DNA of 18,260 nt from Porticoccaceae bacterium UBA1989 (GTDB lineage Bacteria > Pseudomonadota > Gammaproteobacteria > Pseudomonadales > Porticoccaceae), in contig DDDD01000183.1 of the NCBI GenBank assembly GCA_002335945.1, positions 1 to 18,260 on the forward strand, given 5' to 3'. The translations under genes were made by a program, and so were the position numbers. The first letter of the stretch is position 1. Each line of letters begins with the position of its first letter. The notes beneath the pieces are model-generated. The model had not been told where the DNA came from. It searched no databases and was given only the letters and a program-made list of their open reading frames with translations. Shown piece by piece: positions 8,901-14,780 of the stretch.

Positions 8901-9873
8901 GATGCTGTTTGCCTGCGATCGCACTGCGCTGCAAGCCTGCTGGAGTGAGACCTCCTATCAGGTTGCCTCACTGCGGGATAATGCAGAATGCGTTGAGCAG
9001 GAATTTGAGCGTATTGGTAAAGCCGATACCGGGCTCTCGGTTAACCTGACGTTTGACCCCGCTGAGGATATTAGCGCGCCCTATATTAAGACCGGTGTGA
9101 AACCCAGAGTCGCCATTGTTCGCGAGCAGGGTGTAAATAGTCATCTAGAAATGGCAGCCGCTTTTGACCGCGCCGGCTTTACCGCCGTCGATGTTCATAT
9201 GAGTGACTTGCTGGCTGGCCGTCGTTCTCTGTCCGACTTCTCAGGCCTCGTTGCCTGCGGTGGTTTCTCTTACGGTGATGTTTTAGGGGCTGGGGAAGGC
9301 TGGGCTAAAACCGTGCTGTTTAACAGCCAGATTCGCGATCAATTTCAGCAGTTCTTCCATCGCCCAGATACCTTTAGCTTAGGTGTATGTAACGGCTGTC
9401 AGATGCTGAGTAATCTCAAAACATTAATCCCCGGTGCCGAACTCTGGCCACGATTTGTACGCAATCTATCCGAACAGTTTGAAGCGCGATTCTCTCTCGT
9501 GCGCATTGAAGACTCACCCTCGATATTTCTCCAGGGTATGGCCGGCACCCATATGCCCATTGCCATCTCCCACGGCGAAGGCCGCGCAGAATTTGCCCGC
9601 CCAGATGTATTGGCCCAGCTGCAGCAGAGTAATCAGATCGCTATGCGCTTCCTTGAAAATAATCTCGAGGTCGCTAGCCGTTACCCGGCTAACCCCAATG
9701 GTTCGCCTGACGGCATTACTGGTGTAACCTCTGTGGATGGTCGAGCCACATTAATGATGCCTCACCCCGAGCGGGTTTATCGCACCCTGCTCAATTCTTG
9801 GCATCCAGATGATTGGGGCGAAGACAGCGGCTGGATGCGAATTTTCCGCAATGCACGGACGTTCACTGACTAA
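5998..9873 (+). CDS. purL: Phosphoribosylformylglycinamidine synthase (FGAM synthetase), single-chain
   Basis: 1291 aa from the ATG at 5998, against about 1295 in E. coli. It converts FGAR, glutamine and ATP to FGAM in step four of purine biosynthesis. Order of parts: an N-terminal PurS-like domain with SAFRRQKLL and then SPWSSKATDIAHNCGL, a linker with SEHCRHK (214-220), two AIRS-like ATP/FGAR-binding halves (KVETHNHPTA, GAGTGSGGEIRDEGAVGRG and PVGKDSMSM are visible), and a C-terminal class I glutaminase with nucleophile Cys1131 in GVCNGCQM and the His1256-Glu1258 pair in MPHPER. All catalytic residues are present. The open frame extends upstream to a GTG at 5884, but the added residues match nothing in the family and MIILSGASSLSAF aligns with known N-termini, so 5998 is chosen. 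Single-chain PurL is typical of Proteobacteria and eukaryotes. A small gene follows after 9 bp. Confidence 0.97.
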   Translation: MIILSGASSLSAFRRQKLLSNLQRAVPSVTSVVAEFVHFAEVREALSETDLTTLEALMTYGPSEEKGSTEGTLLLVVPRSGTISPWSSKATDIAHNCGLHNVLRVERGTAYYVQAQKVLTDEQQALLAELLSDRMVETVLKDLQQAEMLFTHHQPKPMTQVDILAGGSGALKLANVELGLALADDEIDYLVASFEELQRNPSDAELMMFAQANSEHCRHKIFNASWTVDGVEEKNSLFGMIRNTNKLGGENVLSAYSDNAAVVAGTEGGRFYPDPISKEYGYSQEPVHLLMKVETHNHPTAIAPYSGAGTGSGGEIRDEGAVGRGSKPKVGLVGFTVSNLQIPNYIQPWEYDYGKPGRIVSALDIMTEGPLGGAAFNNEFGRPNICGYFRTFEMDFAGERRGYHKPIMIAGGYGNIREDHVDKPEFKPGAQLVVLGGPAMLIGLGGGAASSMTTGSSSADLDFASVQRQNPEIERRCQEVIDQCWQLGDINPIAFIHDVGAGGLSNALPELVKDGGTGGRFDLRKVPNDEPGMAPVEIWCNEAQERYVLAILPVDIERFTAICERERCPYAVVGEATESKQITVVDDHFDNNPVDLPMSVLFGKAPKMHRTATKLDLPATAFSPEALDLSESVFRVLRHPTVASKSFLITIGDRSVTGMVARDQMVGPWQIPVADCAVTTVTYDSTAGEAMAMGERTPLALINGPASGRMAIGEAITNISAARIGDIKDIKLSANWMCAAGSPGEDEKLYRTVEAVGMDLCPKLGITVPVGKDSMSMRTAWQEANGDDRAVTSPLSLIITGFSPVLDVRKTLTPQLRTDQGDTELLLLDLGAGANRMGGSILAQVFSEFGDTAPDVDDAQALKGFFDSMQASIEQGEIVAYHDRSDGGLLTTLAEMSFAGHVGVSVDLTDLDANSMAVLFNEELGGVIQVRADSADVLAQRFADAGVSVHRLGTVNSNDSLEISRDGEMLFACDRTALQACWSETSYQVASLRDNAECVEQEFERIGKADTGLSVNLTFDPAEDISAPYIKTGVKPRVAIVREQGVNSHLEMAAAFDRAGFTAVDVHMSDLLAGRRSLSDFSGLVACGGFSYGDVLGAGEGWAKTVLFNSQIRDQFQQFFHRPDTFSLGVCNGCQMLSNLKTLIPGAELWPRFVRNLSEQFEARFSLVRIEDSPSIFLQGMAGTHMPIAISHGEGRAEFARPDVLAQLQQSNQIAMRFLENNLEVASRYPANPNGSPDGITGVTSVDGRATLMMPHPERVYRTLLNSWHPDDWGEDSGWMRIFRNARTFTD

Positions 9874-9882
9874 AGGTAAAGC

Positions 9883-10152
9883 ATGCAAAAGATTCCCCAT
9901 GAAGATGAGCTGGTAAAAAAAGCCCTGCAAATAGGTGCGGTCTACGCAAAGAAGCGGGCCTACGGGGAGGTTGAGAGCCATGATTCGGTTAAGCTCAAGG
10001 TTGAGTTTGTCTACAAGGTACTCGTGGAAGATAAGCTGATTCAGCCTCTGGCCAAAGATCAGATTAGTGATCCCAATATGCGCCATAAATTGGCCCTATG
10101 GATTTCTCGGCAACTGCCGCCGGACCACCAGCTACTAAAAGACACCAAATAG
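9883..10152 (+). CDS. Small conserved protein, DUF5062-like
   Basis: 89 aa, charged and without signal peptide, membrane segment or Cys, so probably a soluble cytoplasmic helical protein. The sequence (KKALQIGAVYAKKRAYG, then KVEFVYKVLVEDKLIQPL and HKLALWISRQLPPDH) resembles from memory the DUF5062 family of marine gammaproteobacteria, whose function is unknown. A good ribosome site (AAAGGT) precedes the ATG, and the gene starts 9 bp after the purL stop, so it is probably co-transcribed with purL. A REP-like hairpin begins 15 bp after its stop codon. Confidence 0.75.
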   Translation: MQKIPHEDELVKKALQIGAVYAKKRAYGEVESHDSVKLKVEFVYKVLVEDKLIQPLAKDQISDPNMRHKLALWISRQLPPDHQLLKDTK

Positions 10153-10167
10153 CCGCAACAAATAATC

Positions 10168-10234
10168 GTCATCCTGAGCATAGCGAAGGATCTTAAGTTA
10201 GCTGCAGGAGGTCCTTCGCTGCGCTCAGGATGAC
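10168..10234. repeat. REP-like palindromic hairpin element
   Basis: Two 26-nt arms (10168-10193 and 10209-10234) pair around a 15-nt loop. The first begins GTCATCCTGAGC and ends GCGAAGGATCT; the second reads back as the same sequence with three changes, two of which keep G-U pairs in RNA. This CATCCTGAGC...GCGAAGGA palindrome is, from memory, a very common intergenic repeat in many bacterial genomes. It has no T-tract, so it is not a classic terminator, but it may protect the purL-operon mRNA 3' end. Confidence 0.8.
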
Positions 10235-10284
10235 AGCGCGGAAACTTAAAGCTCGGTACTCAGCATGAAGCCGTGCCTTGAGAG

Positions 10285-10411
10285 GTCCTTGAGATCAATC
10301 AGGGTCCGCTTATCGGTCTATAATTTTCAGATTGAGAGAGCACCCTGTCTGAGAGCAGCGAGTTGTGCGAACGCTGAAAACACCTATACCCATGGGACCG
10401 ATCTCAAGGGC
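10285..10411. repeat. Nested ~127-nt imperfect palindrome, unrecognised
   Basis: Complementary segments are nested in order: 10285-10296 with 10400-10411 (12 pairs, one of them G-U); 10303-10307 with 10395-10399 (5); 10315-10320 with 10385-10390 (5 of 6); 10324-10330 with 10374-10380 (7 perfect: TTTTCAG/CTGAAAA); and 10340-10343 with 10365-10368 (4). A second copy of CCTTGAGA at 10276-10283 could compete for the outer right arm. The frame open across it (10265-10447) does not look like a protein. It could be a lineage-specific ERIC- or MITE-type element or a structured RNA. It does not match any family I recognise. Confidence 0.5.
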
Positions 10412-10471
10412 ATATCCAAACACTTCCCCCACCCCACTCACCAATAAACCTCCAGGAAAACCCCCAACCTG
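10412..10471. other. C-rich, nearly G-free tract before the rnpB promoter
   Basis: Between about 10418 and 10470 the plus strand has only two G residues and three C runs (10426-10430, 10432-10435, 10461-10465). No gene is seen here. The minus strand is correspondingly G-rich. The rest of the 10153-10487 gap is covered by the two palindromes. Confidence 0.5.
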
Positions 10472-10480
10472 TGCTATCCT
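10472..10480 (+). promoter_or_regulatory. rnpB promoter, extended -10
   Basis: TGCTATCCT is an extended -10 (TGn plus TATCCT). No good -35 exists 17 bp upstream, which is usual for extended -10 promoters. The end of the -10 lies 7 bp before the first base of the predicted mature RNA at 10488, so transcription could start right at the mature 5' end. Confidence 0.5.
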
Positions 10481-10487
10481 CGACCAC

Positions 10488-10866
<379 letters not shown>

Positions 10867-10890
10867 ACTTTTTGTATGTGTAAAAGAAAA

Positions 10891-10919
10891 GGGCTAGCGA
10901 GAGATCGCTAGCCCTTTTT
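10891..10919 (+). terminator. Intrinsic terminator of rnpB
   Basis: A perfect 10-bp stem GGGCTAGCGA/TCGCTAGCCC (10891-10900, 10905-10914), a GAGA tetraloop and five T residues. It lies 25 nt beyond the mature 3' end of rnpB. An A-rich stretch upstream of the stem would let it work weakly in the other direction. Confidence 0.93.
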
Positions 10920-11123
10920 GTTTATTGCGTTTTGATCTAAAAAAATAAAAATTTAAGTAAAATTGTTCTTAAAATGGCTCAAAGCTAGAAGTTACTTTAA
11001 CTTGTGGCGTTACCTCTCTGTTTTATATTGTTAAATATTGTTTGTTCTTAATCACCCTTGAACCATTCTCGCAACAATCATGGAACTTACTGATTTTATT
11101 CACTTTTTTGCCTTCTACTGCGC
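10920..11123. other. AT-rich spacer between rnpB and the dcw promoter
   Basis: The gene-free stretch from the rnpB terminator to mraZ is 320 bp. Its first 204 bp are AT-rich with A and T runs. I see no gene, RNA or clear palindrome in it. The remaining part holds the mraZ promoter and operator, listed separately. Confidence 0.6.
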
Positions 11124-11152
11124 TTGACATTGATCTGTGTGACCCATAGTCT
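11124..11152 (+). promoter_or_regulatory. mraZ (dcw cluster) promoter
   Basis: A perfect -35 TTGACA (11124-11129), a 17-bp spacer and a weak -10 TAGTCT (11147-11152). Transcription would start near 11159, just at the first of the MraZ-type repeats, leaving a leader of about 80 nt. It probably drives mraZ through at least the start of the division cluster. Confidence 0.65.
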
Positions 11153-11159
11153 GCACAAA

Positions 11160-11195
11160 TGGGTAAAAGTGGCGAAAAGTGGTTAATTTTGGTTA
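11160..11195 (+). promoter_or_regulatory. MraZ operator: four 10-bp-phased TGG repeats
   Basis: TGGGTAAAAG, TGGCGAAAAG, TGGTTAATTT and TGGTTATC begin at 11160, 11170, 11180 and 11190, exactly one helical turn apart. MraZ is known to bind direct repeats of TGGG separated by about 5-6 bp upstream of its own gene and to repress the cluster. Only the first repeat has the full TGGG; the others are TGGC or TGGT. The position, just at or after the predicted transcription start, fits autorepression. Confidence 0.7.
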
Positions 11196-11239
11196 TCTTG
11201 AACCAACTTATGACGAGAATGGCTTAAAAGGGTAAGAAA

Positions 11240-11707
11240 GTGTTTAGAGGTAGTGATCCAATCAATATGGACGCAAAGGGCCGGATGGCAATTCCGACTC
11301 GCTACCGCTCCCTGCTCGAAGATATTTGCGCCAATGATCTCGTTATCACCATAGATATGAAGTCTACCTGTTTGACCCTGTCACCGCTCCCCGAATGGAA
11401 AAAATTCGAAGAAAAAGTCTCTGCATTGCCTGCTATGGATGAGCTGGGTGAAATGTTGAGTCGTTTTGTTGTAGGTCAGGCCAAAGACTTGCAGGTTGAC
11501 GGCAGTGGACGAATTTTGATCCCAACCGAATTGCGCGGCTATGCCGAGCTGGATAAGAAGCTGGTGCTAGTGGGCCGTACTCAGCGTTTGGAGATCTGGT
11601 CCGAAGACAATTGGAATGCTGAGCGAGAGAAGTCTCAGGAAAATTATCGCGGCATGTTGATCGATAAAGACAACATGTCAGACGCTTTAAAAAACCTCTC
11701 CTGGTAA
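11240..11707 (+). CDS. mraZ: Transcriptional regulator MraZ
   Basis: 155 aa (E. coli 152). Two SpoVT/AbrB-type DNA-binding half-domains are visible, each with its DxxGR signature: DAKGR (11-15) followed by MAIPTRYR, and DGSGR (87-91) followed by ILIPTELR. MraZ forms an oligomeric ring on the nucleoid and represses the dcw promoter; repeats that fit its known site lie just upstream. The start is a GTG at 11240 with AAGGG 7 nt before it. It encodes MFRGSDPINMDAKGR, matching the usual N-terminus (MFRG...D.KGR), and no ATG in frame gives that. The first gene of the cluster; rsmH starts 28 bp after its stop. Confidence 0.97.
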   Translation: MFRGSDPINMDAKGRMAIPTRYRSLLEDICANDLVITIDMKSTCLTLSPLPEWKKFEEKVSALPAMDELGEMLSRFVVGQAKDLQVDGSGRILIPTELRGYAELDKKLVLVGRTQRLEIWSEDNWNAEREKSQENYRGMLIDKDNMSDALKNLSW

Positions 11708-11735
11708 GCCGGGACATTTGAGGGTAATGGAAGCG

Positions 11736-12674
11736 ATGACTGAAACAACGACAGCACATACCACGGTACTACTGCACGAGGCGGTGGACGCGTTGGTGAT
11801 AGACCCAGATGGTTTCTATGTTGACGGCACCTTTGGTCGTGGCGGCCATACCGCTGAGTTGCTGTCGAAGCTGTCGCCCCAGGGTTCGGTGGTTGCTATC
11901 GATAAAGACCCTCAGGCGATTGCCGAAGGTCAGGTGCGATTTAGTGAGGACACAAGACTGCAGTTGGTGCATGGCACCTTTGCTGATTTGAGTGAGATTG
12001 TGGCGCAGATGGGCAAGGCCGGCGAGTTATCCGGCGTGTTGCTCGACCTAGGTGTTTCCTCGCCGCAGATAGATCAGGCCGAGCGTGGTTTTAGCTTTAT
12101 GCGCGATGGACCATTGGATATGCGCATGGATACCAGTAAGGGTTTGTCGGCAGCGGAGTGGATCGCCAGCGCTGATGAGCAGGAAATTGCGCGAGTGATT
12201 AAAGAATATGGCGAAGAGCGGTTTGCTCGACGCATGGCCAGTGCGGTGGTTAAAGAACGTGAGAAAACGCCCATTACAGGCACCGTTCAGTTAGCGGGAA
12301 TTTTGGCCGCAGCCCATCCGGCATGGGAGCGAGGCAGGCATCCTGCCACCAAGGCATTTCAGGCGATTCGCATCTTTATCAATCGCGAGCTGGATGATCT
12401 CGAGGCGCTACTGGCGCAAATAATAGATACCTTAAAAGTGGGTGGTCGGCTGGTGGTTATCAGTTTTCACTCGCTGGAGGATCGTCGCGTTAAGCGCTTT
12501 ATTCGCGATCAGGAGCAGGGCATTAAGTTGCCAAAAAATCTGCCCATTAGAGATGTTGATCGCGGTGTGAGACTGGTCAAAGTTGGTAAGGCTGTAAAGC
12601 CGGCGGTCAGCGAAGTTGACGGCAATGTTCGATCTCGTAGCGCGGTAATGCGCACTGCTGAGCGCGTTGCCTAA
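11736..12674 (+). CDS. rsmH: 16S rRNA (cytosine1402-N4)-methyltransferase RsmH
   Basis: 312 aa from the ATG at 11736 (E. coli 313). A Rossmann-type SAM methyltransferase: DGTFGRGGHT (30-39) is the SAM-binding loop, followed by VAIDKDPQAI, GVLLDLGVSSPQID, ERGFSFMRDGPLDMRMD and, near the end, VISFHSLEDRRVKRF. It methylates N4 of C1402 in the ribosomal P site, with RsmI adding the 2'-O-methyl group. The open frame begins at a TTG (11718), and ATG codons at 11727 and 11736 are both possible. MTETTTAHTTVLLHEAV aligns with the family N-terminus, and the GAGGG at 11720-11724 is spaced best for 11736. The stop codon TAA is directly followed by the ftsL GTG. Confidence 0.97.
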   Translation: MTETTTAHTTVLLHEAVDALVIDPDGFYVDGTFGRGGHTAELLSKLSPQGSVVAIDKDPQAIAEGQVRFSEDTRLQLVHGTFADLSEIVAQMGKAGELSGVLLDLGVSSPQIDQAERGFSFMRDGPLDMRMDTSKGLSAAEWIASADEQEIARVIKEYGEERFARRMASAVVKEREKTPITGTVQLAGILAAAHPAWERGRHPATKAFQAIRIFINRELDDLEALLAQIIDTLKVGGRLVVISFHSLEDRRVKRFIRDQEQGIKLPKNLPIRDVDRGVRLVKVGKAVKPAVSEVDGNVRSRSAVMRTAERVA

Positions 12675-12944
12675 GTGGCTAGTCCACTGCGAATTGCGCT
12701 GCTGTGGATACTGGTTGTAGTCAGCGCACTGTCGGTGGCCTTTGTGAGTCACCTGTGTCGCGAGAAGTATTCAGAGCTGACAGCCATGGAGCGCGAGGCG
12801 AATCAGCTGCAAGTGGATTATGGCAAGTACCTCCTCGAGCAGAGTGCCTGGGGGTCATTGCAAAGAATTGAAAATATGGCAGCCAAGAATTTACAGATGC
12901 ACAGCCCGCTGCCAGAAGAGATTTTAATGATTAAGCGCCAATAG
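12675..12944 (+). CDS. ftsL: Cell division protein FtsL
   Basis: 89 aa, bitopic: a very short cytoplasmic end, one membrane helix (about 7-25, RIALLWILVVVSALSVAFV), then a periplasmic coiled coil (about 30-50 with heptad Leu/Met) and the conserved NMAAKNLQMHSP segment. FtsL joins FtsB and FtsQ at the divisome and helps to activate FtsWI. Sequence divergence in this family is high, so the call rests on size, topology and its place between rsmH and ftsI. The GTG start immediately follows the rsmH stop (TAAGTG), implying translational coupling; the next in-frame ATG would delete the membrane helix. Confidence 0.93.
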   Translation: MASPLRIALLWILVVVSALSVAFVSHLCREKYSELTAMEREANQLQVDYGKYLLEQSAWGSLQRIENMAAKNLQMHSPLPEEILMIKRQ

Positions 12945-13025
12945 GCACTTAAATCGGACGTTGTACAAAAGGAATTCAAAGAGCATTGAAAGGCTCTCAA
13001 TATACATAAAGGGTAAGACAGACAC

Positions 13026-14780
13026 GTGGCCAAAAAATCGCTACAGACAGTTATACCGCGCTGGCGTTACTATTTTGTAATGCTTGTACTGGTCTCTCTG
13101 CCGATTGTGGTTTTAGCCAAGATAGCCCAGCTGCAAATCATGACTGACGAAGAGCATGGTGTGGAGTTTCTGCAGAGTCAGGGCGATGCCCGAGCCATTC
13201 GCCAAGAGCCTATTCCAGCCTACCGTGGTCTGATCACCGACAGAAATGGCGAGCCCTTAGCGGTGAGCACACCAGTCACCACATTAATAGCCAATCCTCA
13301 GCATATTCAGCAATTTGCCAAGCCGCAGCACATAGTGCAGCTGGCCGATGCCCTTGATATTTCAGCCGCGCAACTAAAGGCCAGCCTTAAGCGCTACCGT
13401 AATAAGTCATTTATGCATCTGGCCCGTCAGTTACCCACGGCAGAGGCGGAGGCAATTCTAGCACTTGCCATTCCCGGTGTTAGCGGACGTCAGGAGTACA
13501 AACGCTTTTATCCCGCCGGTGAAGTGACTGCGCAGTTAGTGGGCTTTACTGATATTAATGATGATGGTCAGGAGGGCATGGAGCTTGCCTATAATGCTTG
13601 GTTGACTGGGCAGCCTGGCTCTAAAAAAGTCGTTAAAGATCTAGCCGGTAGAGTTATTAAGGATATCGCCCTGATTAAGCCAGCGCATGCTGGGGATTCA
13701 TTGCGTCTGAGTATTGATTTGCGTGTGCAGTATGCGGCTTACCGTGCGCTTAAGGCCTCGGTACAAAAGCATCAGGCCAAGTCAGGCTCCGTGGTTGTTT
13801 TGGATGTAGACACGGGTGAAGTATTGGCCATGGCTAATCAGCCTTCGTTTAATCCCAATGACCGCACTAACTTGCAGGCTGATGCGGTTCGCAATCGCGC
13901 GGTTACCGACATGATGGAGCCTGGCTCCACCGTGAAGCCCTTCACGATATTAGCGGCCCTCGAGAGCGAAAAATTTCAGCCGGACACCTTGATTGATACC
14001 AGCCCTGGGTATTTTAAGGTGGCCTATAAAACCTTTGTTGACCCATCCAATTATGGTGTTCTTGATCTAGCGGGCGTACTCAGAAAATCCAGTCAGGTGG
14101 GCACTACTAAAGTAGCGCTGGCCTTAGATCCAGATGCTACCCGCCAGGTATTTGAGCGCATGGGCTTTGGTGAGCCAGTGGGCAGTGGTTTCCCAGGTGA
14201 GACGCTGGGTAATTTGCCGGGCCATCGCCACTGGGACCCAGTCACTCAGGCCACGTTTGCCTTCGGCTATGGACTAAGTGTGTCCTCACTACAGCTGGCG
14301 CGAGCCTATGCGGTATTAGCCAATGATGGCTATCGTAAAGAGGTATCTCTAGTGGCCGTTGATTCGGCGCCAGAAAGCGATCAAGTCATTAATGGCAAAA
14401 TGGTTAAGCAGGTCCGCAACATGTTGCAGGCTGCCAGTAGCGACAAGGGTACGGGTAAGCGCGCCATGATTGATGGCTATTCCGTGGGCGGTAAAACCGG
14501 CACCCTGCACAAGGTTAAGGCTGGGGGTGGCTATGACGACAACCGTTATATGTCAGTTTTTGCTGGACTGTCGCCTATCGACAACCCGCGTCTGGTGACC
14601 ATTGTAGTAATCGATGAGCCTCGTGATGGTGATTATTTTGGAGGCCTGGTCGCCGCACCCGTATTCTCAGAAGTGACAGGAAATGCCCTGCGCCTATTGC
14701 AGGTTACCCCAGACCAGCTCGATGTTAACCGCACCATTGCAAGCCTGTTGCGAGTACCGAAAAAGCGAGGGGACTCATGA
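13026..14780 (+). CDS. ftsI: Septal peptidoglycan D,D-transpeptidase FtsI (PBP3)
   Basis: 584 aa (E. coli 588). A cytoplasmic stub, one membrane helix (about 15-34), a non-catalytic dimerisation-type domain with RGLITDRNGEPLAVS (67-81), then the transpeptidase domain. Catalytic Ser301 lies in the SxxK motif STVK (301-304) and KTG is at 490-492. The middle motif, usually SXN, reads Ser355-Ser356-Gln357, a clear Asn-to-Gln change (CAG at 14094-14096). FtsI crosslinks septal peptidoglycan made by FtsW and is the target of aztreonam-type beta-lactams. The GTG start at 13026 is preceded by AAAGGGTAAGA, the same 11-mer as before mraZ, though spaced farther away. An 81-bp gap separates it from ftsL. 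Its TGA overlaps the murE ATG by 4 bp. Confidence 0.96.
   Translation: MAKKSLQTVIPRWRYYFVMLVLVSLPIVVLAKIAQLQIMTDEEHGVEFLQSQGDARAIRQEPIPAYRGLITDRNGEPLAVSTPVTTLIANPQHIQQFAKPQHIVQLADALDISAAQLKASLKRYRNKSFMHLARQLPTAEAEAILALAIPGVSGRQEYKRFYPAGEVTAQLVGFTDINDDGQEGMELAYNAWLTGQPGSKKVVKDLAGRVIKDIALIKPAHAGDSLRLSIDLRVQYAAYRALKASVQKHQAKSGSVVVLDVDTGEVLAMANQPSFNPNDRTNLQADAVRNRAVTDMMEPGSTVKPFTILAALESEKFQPDTLIDTSPGYFKVAYKTFVDPSNYGVLDLAGVLRKSSQVGTTKVALALDPDATRQVFERMGFGEPVGSGFPGETLGNLPGHRHWDPVTQATFAFGYGLSVSSLQLARAYAVLANDGYRKEVSLVAVDSAPESDQVINGKMVKQVRNMLQAASSDKGTGKRAMIDGYSVGGKTGTLHKVKAGGGYDDNRYMSVFAGLSPIDNPRLVTIVVIDEPRDGDYFGGLVAAPVFSEVTGNALRLLQVTPDQLDVNRTIASLLRVPKKRGDS

Noticed and set aside
10265..10447. 60-aa open frame on the plus strand before rnpB
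   Set aside because: It runs across the nested palindrome, has no good ribosome site and does not look like a known protein; the RNA or repeat structure explains the region better.
10235..10487. tRNA gene in the gap before rnpB
   Set aside because: No cloverleaf with a GTTCRA-type T loop and a 7-bp acceptor stem could be assembled on either strand.
11718..11735. TTG start for rsmH
   Set aside because: The ATG codons at 11727 and 11736 are more likely, and the family N-terminus matches the later one.
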